A DNA stretch of 64,000 bases, taken from the NCBI RefSeq assembly GCF_030272615.1, contig NC_081408.1, forward strand, positions 617,394,476 through 617,458,475. Reading direction: 5' to 3'. Position numbers and translations under genes: made by a program. Shown here one piece after another: positions 9,639-19,974 of the stretch (position 1 is its first letter; the number at the start of each line of letters is the position of its first letter). The notes below the pieces were generated by a model. The model was not told where the DNA came from. It did not search any database and worked only from the letters and a program-made list of their open reading frames with translations. Origin of the DNA: Cryptomeria japonica. Its lineage: Eukaryota > Streptophyta > Pinopsida > Cupressales > Cupressaceae.

Positions 9639-11630
9639 ATGAGTTTTACAACAATAAGTCCTACTTACACTATTCTTGTTAGACGAAGCCTGAGAATTAA
9701 GTCTTTCCAAGGTTTAATTACTGAGGAGATGGAACCTAATTTGAATGGTCTTTTTAACGAGGACATGGGTAATTCCTCTAATCCTCTTAATGATGAAGAA
9801 GCTCTCCATGAGGTTTCTGTAGAACAACTTTCAAAATTGGATAACCAATTTGACGATTTTCGACAATGGATGTCTCAAGAATACCCTGATAGTCAAGCTC
9901 TTCCTTTAATTGAGGGTCTAAAACGTATGCTTCAAAGTGATAAGAATGGAATTGATATTTTGCGTGGTATTGCACACATTGTGGATTCAAATGTGATGCC
10001 TATGAAAAGTTGTGCTGAAACCTTAGGTTATACACAACCTCCTACTCAAGACAATCATTCTATTCCTTTGACGACTCCTATTGCTAGTATACCTACTTTC
10101 ACATCAAACATAATGACTACTTCAATACAAGACATTCCTCCTATGATCACTAATCATGGGGGCAATCCTTCTTCTTCAATTTACCCTCTTCCTTCATTCA
10201 ATCCAACTTCTTCATTCATTCCTTCAATGAGTGTTCCTATTATATCACCACAAATGAACATGACACAAGGGGGCAATTCGTTTTCCATTCCTCCTTGTAG
10301 TGTTCCTCCTATCCAATCATCTCCTATGACTAACTATCATAGTGTCCCACCACCTTACTCTCTACCTTCTTTCAATAACATAACACCTCCATCACAATCT
10401 AACACGTCTAATATGAATTCTTCGACTGAAGCGACCATTAACAATCTTGCACAAACTGTCTCTTCTTTACAGCAACAAATTGCCTCTATGAATCAATCTA
10501 AGTTTAGTGTGCCCACATTTGATGTTGTGAGCCCACTTTCTCTTGACATCGTTCGAGCTATTCCCCCTAAACATGTTGAAATTCCGCATTTGGAGCTTTA
10601 TAATGGTAAGGGTGATCCTCTAACACATGTTAAGACCTTTCAAACAATATGTACTGATTTTGCTTATGACCAAAGGTTGCTTGCAAAATTGTTTACTAGA
10701 ACATTAAGAGACAAAGCCCTACAATGGTATTGCTCGTTGCCTTCCTATTCTATTACTTCTTTCGAACAACTTGCAAATGCTTTCATTCAACAATTTCAAA
10801 ACAATATAAGTCCTAAAGTTACTTTGATTGATTTAATGCATTGTAAACAAGGTGTTAAAGAAAAAGTGACTGATTTCATTGGTAGATATAAGCATTTGTA
10901 TGCTCAAATTTCTTTTCCAGTGCCTCACAATGATATTCAAAGAATCTTTATTTCTAATTTACAAAAAGATATTCGAGACGAACTCCTATTTTCTGAGTTT
11001 ACTTCTTTCCAACAGTTGTGTGTAACTCTTCACAATTATCAACTGACTGTGAGTCAAATGGAACAATCACATCCTATGACTCCGAGTGATAAGGGTGATA
11101 GTATTCAACAACCATTTGGGAAGTTTAAATTGAATAGAGAGTCCATTAAATTCAATGAAAACATCATCAACAACAATGTGAATGCAGCATCAGGTGTGTC
11201 TCCTATTTTTAAGTTTTTCAAGAGAGAAAGAAAGTTTACTCCTTTGAATGAATCATTGCATAGTATTATGAATAAGTTATTGGAACAAAATGTGCTTACT
11301 CTTCCTCCTATAAGGCAAATTGATCCTGCAAAGATTACTTCACCTTATTTTGATAACAAATCTTTTTGTCAATTTCATCGTCAGCCTGGGCATGATACTG
11401 AAAAATGTTTTTCTTTAAAGGGTAAAATTCAAGATTTGATTGATAATAATACTATCTCTATTTCTGGAGTGAATGATAAAGGCAATACATCTGTAGCTCC
11501 TCCTAACCAAAATCTTCAGATTTTCATTGATCCATTACCTTCTCATACCTCTAATGCGATTGATACTACTGATTCCTCTGTCTCACTTGATGATCTTGTG
11601 TCCATGACTCTGAATGTGATTAACTTGTAG
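9639..11630 (+). CDS. gag: intact gag of TRG1 (663 aa)
   Basis: The frame is open from ATG 9639 to TAG 11628. The first 280 residues are rich in Ser, Pro, Thr and Asn. A retrotransposon-gag capsid domain follows at about residues 315-430 (LELYNGKGDPLTHVKTFQ, then DKALQWYCSLP). Near residues 577-590 is a zinc-knuckle variant, CQFHRQPGHDTEKC, spaced CX2HX4HX4C, so His replaces the second Cys. I recall this form from Tat/Athila-like gypsy gags. The protein should assemble virus-like particles and bind element RNA. An alternative start is ATG 9729. It is the only long retroelement frame in the window without a premature stop, so the element is young or was recently under selection. The next frame overlaps its end by 7 bases. 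Confidence 0.88.
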   Translation: MSFTTISPTYTILVRRSLRIKSFQGLITEEMEPNLNGLFNEDMGNSSNPLNDEEALHEVSVEQLSKLDNQFDDFRQWMSQEYPDSQALPLIEGLKRMLQSDKNGIDILRGIAHIVDSNVMPMKSCAETLGYTQPPTQDNHSIPLTTPIASIPTFTSNIMTTSIQDIPPMITNHGGNPSSSIYPLPSFNPTSSFIPSMSVPIISPQMNMTQGGNSFSIPPCSVPPIQSSPMTNYHSVPPPYSLPSFNNITPPSQSNTSNMNSSTEATINNLAQTVSSLQQQIASMNQSKFSVPTFDVVSPLSLDIVRAIPPKHVEIPHLELYNGKGDPLTHVKTFQTICTDFAYDQRLLAKLFTRTLRDKALQWYCSLPSYSITSFEQLANAFIQQFQNNISPKVTLIDLMHCKQGVKEKVTDFIGRYKHLYAQISFPVPHNDIQRIFISNLQKDIRDELLFSEFTSFQQLCVTLHNYQLTVSQMEQSHPMTPSDKGDSIQQPFGKFKLNRESIKFNENIINNNVNAASGVSPIFKFFKRERKFTPLNESLHSIMNKLLEQNVLTLPPIRQIDPAKITSPYFDNKSFCQFHRQPGHDTEKCFSLKGKIQDLIDNNTISISGVNDKGNTSVAPPNQNLQIFIDPLPSHTSNAIDTTDSSVSLDDLVSMTLNVINL

Positions 11631-13060
11631 AGCAACAGAAAATCCCTAAAGAACTTTCCATCACCTTTGATTCTAGTGAAACTATCAGGGCACCTGATGG
11701 TCCTTTATATATAGTTGCAAAAGTCAAAAATACACCTTGTCGTGGAGTGCTTATTGATCCTTCTTGCATGGTTAATATCATTACTGAAGAATTTCTTTTT
11801 ACTTTGCAATTGAATCAAGTGATCTATGACGAAACAGATGTGGTTGTGAAACTATTTGATGCATTTTCTTCTCCTGCAATTGGTTCTATTACATTACCTA
11901 TTGAGGTCCGTAACAAATCCCTTGATGTGGACTTTGCTATTATTCCTTCATCCGAACAATTTCGTGTGAAGCTTGGCTATCCTTGGCTATCTTCCATGAA
12001 AGCTATTGCTTCTCCTATTAACAAGTGTTTGAAATTTCCCCATAATGGTGAAGTTGTTACTGTCAATCATAGTCTCTTTAAACCAGCTGAAAGAACTTCT
12101 AGCGTTCCTATTGATTACTTTTGGCCTAAACAATTCCAATCTCTTCCTCCGCGAAGTGATCATCTTTTCAAATCTTATCAAAAGTGGAAAACAGATATGA
12201 TCCTATCTCTAAGTAAACCTAGAACACCCAAACTTGACATTCCTATCATTCTTGAGAAGGAAGTTCTTCCTTTGAAAGATAAAACTAATGTCTTTCCTCA
12301 AGAAGATTCCCAACCCATCCCTATGGATGTGACTATGCCTAGGATTAATAAACTTCCTAAAAGTAGACCTATCCCTCCTCATCATGATGGACTTGGTCTC
12401 CTTCCAAAACCAAATATTCCTCCTTTATATGGAGCAGTTCCTCCTCCTTCCTCTTATGGAGAGAAGAGACCTTCCTCTTCTCCTATTGTTCAGCCTAAGA
12501 GACCACAACCTAAACACCCAAGTGATAAGGATGAGAACATTCCTCCTCCTCAATCTTCTCAACTTCTTACTAAGACTAGATGAAATCGTTCTGCACGTGA
12601 ACGCCGGCGAAAGCGTCATCTTACAGCTCAAACTTTGCAATCCCCAAAAACACCTTCAACAAGCATTATTCCATTTTCTCCTCAGCCGACGATTGAGCCG
12701 AAATCTCCTAAACATAAGATGCATGATGGTCTTGATCCTGTGCGAGTTAAAGATCCTATTTTTATAAATCTTGATGATGATATAGATGAAAACATTATTC
12801 ATGATGAAAATGTTACTCCTGTTCATTCTGATAGTGAATATGAACTTGTTGATATTGATAACCATTTATCTAACGAATTTTCTAAAGCACTTATCCTAGC
12901 TCCTAGACAAGAACACCGTGGCTTGGGATATGAACATAGCCCTTGTTTGGATCTTGTGATAGCTCCATCTGCTGTGTTGGATGTTCCTCCTCTAGCGTGT
13001 TCCCTGCCTTCCCGAAACATTGATCAGCAAGATCGGGGGGTAGATGACGTGCTAGACTAG
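11624..13060 (+). pseudogene. protease-like ORF of TRG1, -1 frame relative to gag, one stop
   Basis: This frame opens at 11624, overlaps the gag stop by 7 bases and lies in the -1 frame, so it may be made by frameshifting or reinitiation. Residues about 25-150 look like the aspartic-protease region of gypsy elements: VLIDPSCMVNIITEEF, where the D-S/T-G triad is replaced by DPS, then VKLGYPWLSSMKA and CLKFPHNGEV. A Pro/Lys-rich linker and a basic patch (RSARERRRKRH) follow, then an acidic tail. A TGA at 12581-12583 interrupts the frame, most simply a CGA to TGA change. No RT follows. With the altered triad the protease may be inactive. Confidence 0.7.
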
Positions 13061-13806
13061 TTTCATTAGCATAGCAGATTCTCTCCTCCTCTCTTTCGTT
13101 ACTTCTTCTATATGTTATTCTCATTCTTCTATTTGTTGTCCTTAGTGTTGTCTACTTGAGGACGATGCAAAGCATTGAGATCTCTCGATCTCTCTCATGT
13201 TGACTCAAAAGACACATGTGTTCCCTTCTTCTAGGTGACCTTCCTTGATTGGGGAATGAAGAACAATTATGCATACATACATATGATATACATGAATTAT
13301 CATACAGCATACTGACCCCGAGGAAAGCGAAGTCACCTTGTGCTTTGTGTTTTGTGTCTATTATCCTTGGGCTTATCTCACACTTGGGGGCTAAATCCTT
13401 GTGATAACGTGCTCCTTTCCCTTTTCCATTTTCTTATATGTATCACTACCTTAAAGCAATCACCCCCGGTGAGGCGTGTGCGATCGCTTTAACGTAGGGG
13501 GGCATACATCCCGTTCATATCTTTTCAAGATACTTGAAAATTTCTTGGCAAATTTAGCTTTGCCTTGAAAATTTTTGATATCTTTCTTGCATGACTCATA
13601 ATGAGGGAACCTTACTACTGACAGTCATGGTTCTCCCTCGTGATCTTCCCTTTTACTTTGTCAATCGAAGTCGTAAGATCCTTAGTCCACTGGGGGCTTG
13701 GTGTATCTTGCCTCCTTGACGTGGTGAAAGTCTTTCAATGTTGTTTCCTTGTACTTTACCGAAAGTATTAGCATACACCTATACTCCCGCTAAAGTGGGG
13801 GCTAAA
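13061..13806 (+). other. 3' untranslated region and polypurine tract of TRG1
   Basis: There is no gene in these 746 bases. They end with AAAGTGGGGGCTAAA immediately before the TG of the 3' LTR, a good polypurine-tract candidate. Other G-runs occur at 13386, 13495 and 13691. Confidence 0.75.
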
Positions 13807-15024
13807 TGTAGCATCCTAAAATTGCGACTGCATTTCGGTCTTCACGATGGCGACGCAACATTCAACCTGAATGGAGACCCCGAAACCTGATTATGACACT
13901 GAAAACTATATTTTCTTGCACCCTGGCCTGAACCTCCTTTGCACCCTGCTGTCCCGGGAGGTGGGACCAGAGCGCCTAGCACCCTGGTCCCCCAGGACCA
14001 TGGCACCCAGCGCCCTGGTCCCTGGGTCCTATTTTGGGCCCGGTCTCTTTTGGACTTTGGGTCTTTATGTTTGCAAATTGGAAAATTATCTTTCCTGGTC
14101 AGCCTAAGGTTGGGAAAATTAGTCTATCAACCCTAATTAACAAGTATATAAACTACATTTTCCTCTCTCATATGATAGGATGGAAAAAGCATGGAAACTA
14201 TACTCAAGCATTCAAGCATTCAAGCATTCTTTCAAGCGATTGATCATTCTAAGTCTCCATTCAAGGCTAAGTGTTGCATTCAAGACAAGGATTCAACCAT
14301 TGAAGAGGAGATCACATACTACATGCTACATACAACATACAACCATACAACAAACAACAACATCTATACCTTCGCACATAAGGATACAAACATCCTTACA
14401 ACAAGGTATTAGTACTTGTTTTACATTACAGACATTGACATTTATAGCATTTTCTCATTTCTTGGTTAATTCCAAAACTGGGGTTTGAACTAAGGGCAAA
14501 CCCCTAATCCCTAACCCCCCAATCGTCTTCACTTTTCTGTGTGTAGGTTGCAGGTACGCGGCTGAAATTGAAGATCTGGAATCCTTGTGCAGAGACGAAC
14601 AGATCCCCCTTCGTTTCACGGATTTTTCGGAGGACCGTGTGCACGCTGGGCGCCATCGTCCCGTCAACTTTTGCTCAAATTTGCGTCGTCTCGACATTTT
14701 ACTGCTAATTCCAGGTCCGCAGCTTCATCCTATATCCCTATCTCAGTTTATAAGCGAATCTTTGTCACTTTCTATGCATTCCTAGCTTAATTCTTCTATC
14801 AACATTCTTTACAAAAGAGGGTATCCTTGCTATCACAACCCTTGAAACTCATATAGAATCCAATCTTCCATTGCGTGGGATTGGATCTTGTGGGTTTCAA
14901 CCCCTCTTTTGAATGTAAAGCCCCTCCTAAGTGAAAACCATCAACCCTAGTGAATCTCCCTTCTCTCTCCTTGGAGTTGGAAGAGGGGGAGAGCAACTAG
15001 GGTTCGATCGCGATTTTCCGCTTT

Positions 15025-15027
<3 letters not shown>
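13807..15027 (+). repeat. 3' LTR of TRG1
   Basis: This 1221-bp copy of the 5' LTR starts TGTAGCATCC and ends GCTTTACA. Next to it is the same ATATA that borders the 5' LTR. Confidence 0.95.
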
Positions 15028-15067
<40 letters not shown>

Positions 15068-15723
15068 GTATGTGTTTATATAGAGATTTAAATATTTAAA
15101 TACCCCTATATGATATACAAATAGGAAGTTGAAAAAAATAAATTTAAAGAATAAAGCCTAATCTTATATTTTTAAATGTATTTAGTGTGATAGATACTTA
15201 ATCATGCCCTAGTTAATTTAATTAGAGCATTAAATTTTAAGTTTGGATTTAAAAGGGATTAATTTAAGCACCTTTCATTTTGAGGTTAGAATGGATGCTA
15301 GAGAAATAATTTTTAATTAGCTTTCCAAGTCGATTAATAGCTACCCGTAATTAATTTTGCCCGTGTAAATTAAATTATCTAAATTAAGTGACACTTTAAA
15401 TGATTATTTTAATTATGGATTTAAAAATGGATTTTAGACAATATAGTCTTAATGGAGACTAAATTTATCTTCATCTTCTAGTTTTAATGAGTTTGTTTTA
15501 ATTAAACTATTGACTATGTTGATGAGAAAATAAATTAAATCATTTAGTTTTCCGCAAATAAATTTTTAATTAATTTCGTTCCTTAGTTAGTATCAAAGTT
15601 AGCTCGAATATTGATATGGCAAACATGTTAATGCATGTCGAGTTAGCGAACTTTGTTAATTAATTAGTATTTTAAAAAAAAAAAAAAAATCATTCCGTTT
15701 TTGCCCTATATTTCGGGCATGAC
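15028..15723 (+). repeat. TA microsatellite and right part of the proposed Gy1 3' LTR
   Basis: A TA run fills 15028-15065, followed by AT-rich sequence without genes and an A-run at 15673-15689. The last 40 bases (GCCCTATATTTCGGGC, a 6-bp hairpin, then ATGACA) look like an LTR end. Read on the minus strand, this boundary is where the ORF2 frame of element F stops being element-like and runs into foreign sequence. Confidence 0.5.
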
Positions 15724-17044
15724 ACTTCCGCTTCCTCTCAAATACCTTGGCGGGAGTAGCTTCCAGTTTCTTCTTTGCCGGTGACCACTTGGTCACTTTA
15801 GGACTTGCTGTTGTAACTGGTGCCAACACAGATGGCACTTCCTTTGTGTTCTTTGCTGGAGGTCCTTTTCCTTTCTGTACTGAAGGTTCTTCAACTAGTG
15901 TGACCCTTTCCAGATAGGTGTCGGTTATTTTCTCCTTAGGATCAGGAGGTGAGGCAATAAGGGTAGAGGCATACCTATCCAGCATATCATACATTACCTC
16001 ATAGCCCATAGGCTCCACTTCTTCCTGTCTGGGCTCAACTACCTCCATTATGCATTCATCCACTCTAATGATAAAGCAGATGTCCTCTTCGTATTTCTTG
16101 ACAATGTCACTAGATATCCTCATCCTTAGGCTCATCTTGCTTCTGAACTCATCAAAGTACTTGTTCAGGACTTCAAGGTAGCTGGTTCCAACTACTTGTA
16201 GGCTTTCTTTGATTTGTTTTGTAACCGGTTGGTCAGCAGACCACTGAATATCTCCAACTCCTGGAAAGTAACTTTGGAAGTAGAAGAATAACCCAACCAG
16301 TATTTGTCCAAACTTAAACCTCAAGGCATTGTCCAGTTTGATAGAGTTTAGGTTTATCAGGAGTTGTCTATGCATATAGGTGCATATATCAAATGATGCA
16401 TCTTCTTTGATCATCCGGTAGGTAGCATTTACCGCCACTGCTGAGACAGAGTTGATTCTACTAGCATGGAACGTCCGGTATCCTATCACCATACATGCAT
16501 ATTTGACAAGGTCATCCTTGATTGAATTGACAGTCATTCCCCATGAATCGCTCATAGAACCGGTGAGCTTAGTCATTTCTGTCTTACTAATCTTTCTTAG
16601 GGTTGGCACTTCACTGATGTTGCAGAAACTGGTGACGACATGAATCGCTTCTGGTGTGATATCATGCGTCCACTCTAAGTACATCTTATCACCGCGTACT
16701 CTGCTCAGAATAATGTGAATGTGATCATCTGAAAATTCTTCAAGAAAATAGACTATGTTGTGAAGTTTTTTCTTTTTCAGAATGTTGAATTCTGGTTTAA
16801 TCTTCTTATCCTTTCCGCAGAACAAACTCAACTGGGAATGTATTACAAGAGACCCTATGTCTTCAATTTTACAATCAATGTAATCTGAAACACCTTCCTC
16901 CACTATAAATCTAGCAAGTACTTGGGATAGGGCATTGCATTTTTCCTTCCATTGAATGAAGTCCATAGAATCAATGGGTGCACTAGGGCTAGCATGTGAT
17001 GCGAAAGCCATGATAAATAGAGAGATTTTGAAAAGTACCTTCAT
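15724..17044 (-). pseudogene. ORF2 of element F, unknown large protein, truncated
   Basis: The frame is open for 440 codons from ATG 17044 and then runs 22 codons into the neighbouring LTR. I do not recognise a known enzyme. It is clearly homologous to ORF2 of element D: IDCKIEDIG / IHCNIEELG, IKPEFNI / VKPEHKI, ILSRVRGD / VLSKEHGS, DITPEAIHVVT / KITKVAVKAVT, MVIGYRTFHASRIN / MILGYKATHANRLN, and KYEEDICFIIRVDE / KYKDDICFLIKKDE. The last 100 codons are Lys/Pro/Ser-rich. No premature stop remains in this part. The conserved 200-residue core is probably globular, with helices and a hydrophobic segment near LVGLFFYFQSYFPG. The function is unknown. A plant-mobile-domain-like fold is possible but unproven. 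Confidence 0.65.
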
Positions 17045-17452
17045 AGATCAAAATTTAGGGCTTCGCAATTTGAACTTCGCTACACACTCCTTCGATTGCT
17101 AAGAGACTGCTTTGCATTCTACACTTCTCCAACCGATGTTTGCTTCAGATTCTTCTTCAGGATTTTGATCAATTCTTTGAATCGCAGTGTAAATCGCTTT
17201 TCTTCACTCTACACTTAATAATTTTTTCGCTTGAAAACTGATAAGTGAAAAATGACTTGAAGATTCCTTTTAAACAAATCCTTCACCTACCGTACTAAAT
17301 GCTCCACTATTAGGGCACAAACCCTAATTTGCCTTTTACCATTTTTGGTCTTCTATCAAAAGACAGGTATCACATACCGGTTAAGGTCTTTTACCGGTGT
17401 AGACCAGTGGTTCAAAAATTTTCATTATTTGCTCCCCCTAAGCTTTTGAAGC
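17045..17452 (-). promoter_or_regulatory. ORF1-ORF2 spacer of element F, possible internal promoter
   Basis: This 408-bp stretch between the two ORFs has no coding signal. On the minus strand a weak TATA-like TTTAAAAG lies at about 17267-17275, roughly 225 bases before the ORF2 start, and is followed by a CT- and GA-rich stretch like a plant 5' untranslated leader. Two ACCGGT motifs sit at 17376 and 17393. The equivalent spacer of element D has a clearer TATA box. Confidence 0.35.
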
Positions 17453-18733
17453 TTAGTTTTCCAGTTCAATGACTTCCACACTAGGTGCAGAAACTAGTTC
17501 TTCTTGTAACACTTCATTAGATTTCTTCTTCCATGCTATCTTCATGTCCAATTGAATAATTTCAACATCAATTTTTCCTTTCAAAGTGACCAGTATATCA
17601 TCCAATATGTTCTTTCTAGTTCTACAGAATCTTGTTGTATGCCCCGGTTTGTTGCAATGATAGAAAACCATTCCAGGTGCTCTCCAAGGTCCATTATACA
17701 TGTCTCCATTCTTCCTTCTGCATGTTGCAGCAGTGTGACCATGACCACAACAGATCAAACAATTTTCTCTCCATCCGGTTGCCGCTTGATAGCCACTGCT
17801 ACTTGACTGATGATTATAGGTACTAAATCGGTTTGGATTCCAGTTTCGAGAGGGCTCAAGAAAAACTCCTCGACTCCTTTGAGGATACCTTCCAGTGTTG
17901 TGCATGATATACCTACATTCAAATGCTCTATGCCCAAACTTGTTGCATGCATAGCAGTTACCATTGTATCTAATGGGTCTTGGCTTATCGTTTAGAAAAT
18001 AAGGAAAATTATTGTAAGCCTTACTTCTACATACATTGGTAGTGTGTCCTTCCTTGAGACAATTAAAGCAAACAGGTTTGAACTTTTACTTACCTTTATC
18101 CTTTGGTGCCGATTGCTTCTTTGATGCTCCATCTTTTGTTCCAGAGGTCTCACCTTCCTCATAACCAAAAAAACCAAGTCTAGTCTTATTCTTTATTGGT
18201 TGAACAGATTCAAGCTTTTGTTCTAGCCTAACAGAACTCTTATTGTATTTGGCAAGTATTTCCTTTGACTTAGTGAGTTCTTTGGAGATAGCAGCATTGG
18301 ATTCCTTCAAGGTTGTATTCTTAGAAATAGCCATGTTTAGTTCACCTTCCATTTCCTCTTTTTCCATTTTTCTCTCTTGAAGATGAGTGGTAAGTGCACT
18401 GATTTCTTGTTTCAGCTTGGAGATCTCATGATCTTTGTCTTTTGCCAAATCTTCAGCTTTCCTCCAGTTCTCAAGCTCTTGACACATTCTGATAGTTAGT
18501 CCTTCAAGTTCCCTTCTTAGGTTGCAATTGGACTCATTCAGCTTTTCAACTTCTTGAACTAGGGCTTCCATGTCCGCTTCATCAGAAGAACTATTTTCAG
18601 TCAGCTCCATCAGTTTCTTAGCATGCTCTCTTCTTTTTGCCTGAGAGGCCTTGTACTTGACTTTAAGTACATCATAGGCTTGCTCAGTCTGAGTGAGCTG
18701 ATGAGTAAGTTCCCTCATAGTGTATTCCCCCAT
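17453..18733 (-). pseudogene. ORF1 of element F: coiled coil plus four zinc knuckles
   Basis: One minus-strand frame runs from ATG 18733 to the stop at 17453, about 426 codons, broken by one TAA at 18086-18088. Residues 1-200 form a long heptad-like coiled coil (Glu/Lys/Leu-rich, e.g. ISKLKQEISALTTHL). After LGFFGYEEGETSGT come four CCHC-type knuckles: CFNCLKEGHTTNVC, CYACNKFGHRAFEC, CLICCGHGHTAATC, and a fourth in which the first Cys is Phe (FYHCNKPGHTTRFC). It would act as a nucleic-acid-binding, self-assembling gag analogue, but no capsid-like domain is recognisable. Its partner in D has the same order. Confidence 0.75.
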
Positions 18734-18769
18734 ATCTCCTTTCAAGTGGTTAAACTTATAGAAAGGTTG

Positions 18770-18781
18770 GCTCTGATACCA
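18770..18781 (-). promoter_or_regulatory. primer-binding site of element F
   Basis: On the minus strand the sequence is TGGTATCAGAGC, the usual initiator-tRNA-Met primer site of plant LTR elements, two bases inside the LTR end (TTCATCA). Confidence 0.85.
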
Positions 18782-18783
18782 AT

Positions 18784-19974
18784 TGATGAATACTAAGAGG
18801 GGGGGGTGAATTAGTATACCAAAAAATACTGTACTTAAACACTTTAATAGTCTACCAATAAACTGGTAGAGCAGTTTAGCAAACAAGCCGGTTAACACAC
18901 ATGCAAACCAAATAGAAAATAATGCATTCACCCGTAGAAGCACAACCACCATAACACAAGAGATTTTGACATGGAAACCCAAATGGGAAAAACCACGGTG
19001 AGATGAAACTCACAAGTAACTATCCGCAAAATAGTAACCAGACCGGTTAAGGTCATACAATGTTCTTTACCATAACAGATCCTGTTAGGAATCTCAGTAT
19101 TTGTTAGGAGATAAGTCTGATTAAAGACTACCTTGTGAGAGGATTTAAGATCCACAGATGTGAACCACCTTGTTAGAGGATTTACAAAGGCTTTGCCAGG
19201 CCTACCCGATTAAGGGTCTTCAGACTTGTCAAAGATGTAAGTAATCAACAAGTGAGTGATCTAGATACTAGCACAATATGCTTGGTTAGATCCTTGATAG
19301 CTCATTGTTAATGTATTTTAGCATTACTTCAGTCTCCAGACACTTCTACACTCTGTTACAACTCACAGACTTGATCTTCTCTCCTAAGATGGCTCATACA
19401 AAAACTCATGCAATATTAAAACCCTTACAACTACTCCTAAAACCTTAGACATGATGTCCTTAAGAAGGAACCTGATTTCATGTCAGTCCAATAAGATTAC
19501 AGTGCAAGTTCCTAGGTTTAGTGTACCTAGACATATTTGGTAACACGACACAGAAGCACCGCCAAAGTGTCGGCACCGCCAAACAAATGGTGGATGGTAA
19601 CTCATCACAGAGTAATACTGGTTTATACAAAATGTCGATTGCCAGTTTGGAACTCAGAGTAATACTGGTTCAAATATTAAACAGATTGTCAGTTCACACT
19701 TTCACCAATTACCGGTTTGCCAAAATGAAGACTAGGAATATGATAACTACCGCTTTAGTTCCTTTTCTCCACTCTGCTTTGCTCCGCTTAAGTCTCTATG
19801 CCGCTTTAGATCGGTAAACACTTTTTGCATAATAGCAGTAGTCTAAAGACTACAACATGATACCGGTTTGGAACAATTACCGGTTAAGCATAACTCATAC
19901 ATACAAAAAGTGATCTCAAAGGAAGTGTGTGTCCATCAATGACAATCACAACGTAATCATCAAAAATGCCAAGA
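18784..19974 (-). repeat. 5' LTR of element F
   Basis: On the minus strand this about 1.19-kb LTR begins near TCTTGGCATTTTTG (the terminal TG looks mutated to TC) and ends ACTCTATTAGTATTCATCA-like before the primer site. It has the U3 box TTGTCATTGATG (plus 19932-19943), a C-run about 25 bases before its end (plus 18799-18805) and several ACCGGT motifs (19042, 19862, 19879). No gene is seen inside. Confidence 0.65.

Larger units (their letters stand above)
7214..15027 (+). mobile_element. TRG1: complete pol-less LTR element with gag and protease-like ORFs
   Basis: Two long direct repeats (7214-8458 and 13807-15027), each starting TGTAGCATCC and ending CTTTACA, flank a 5.3-kb interior. The interior holds a primer-site-like sequence, a long leader, an intact gag, a protease-like frame and a purine tract, but no RT, RNase H or integrase. 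The 5 bases on each side are ATATA, consistent with a target-site duplication but weak proof because the target is an AT microsatellite. The structure matches the non-autonomous class described in plants as TR-GAG elements. A third copy of the LTR is at 23638-24890. Confidence 0.93.
1..15723 (+). mobile_element. Ty3/gypsy chromovirus-like element Gy1 (5' end outside window)
   Basis: The window opens inside the gag gene of a plus-strand gypsy element. The internal region runs to 3773 with gag, protease, RT, RNase H, integrase and a C-terminal chromodomain-like segment, the normal chromovirus order. A purine tract and a TG-starting LTR follow at 3774. I propose that this LTR ends at 15723: the outermost bases TGTGAGGCC (3774) and, in reverse, TGTCATGCC (15723) form an imperfect terminal inverted repeat, and the right side abuts the open frame of element F. 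TRG1 (7214-15027) is inserted in it, leaving about 4.1 kb of LTR. The internal region is secure; the right boundary is inference because the 5' LTR and the target-site duplicate are off-window. Confidence 0.55.
15724..19974 (-). mobile_element. Element F: pol-less two-ORF LTR element, 3' part cut off by Gy1
   Basis: Read on the minus strand: a 5' LTR (19974 down to 18784), a TGGTATCAGAGC primer site, a coiled-coil/zinc-knuckle ORF1 (18733-17453), a 408-bp spacer, and ORF2 (17044 onward). ORF2 is broken at 15724, so the rest of F and its 3' LTR should lie left of Gy1, outside the window. The order, spacing and protein similarity match element D (57740-64000). No protease, RT, RNase H or integrase is present between the two ORFs. 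Confidence 0.75.
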
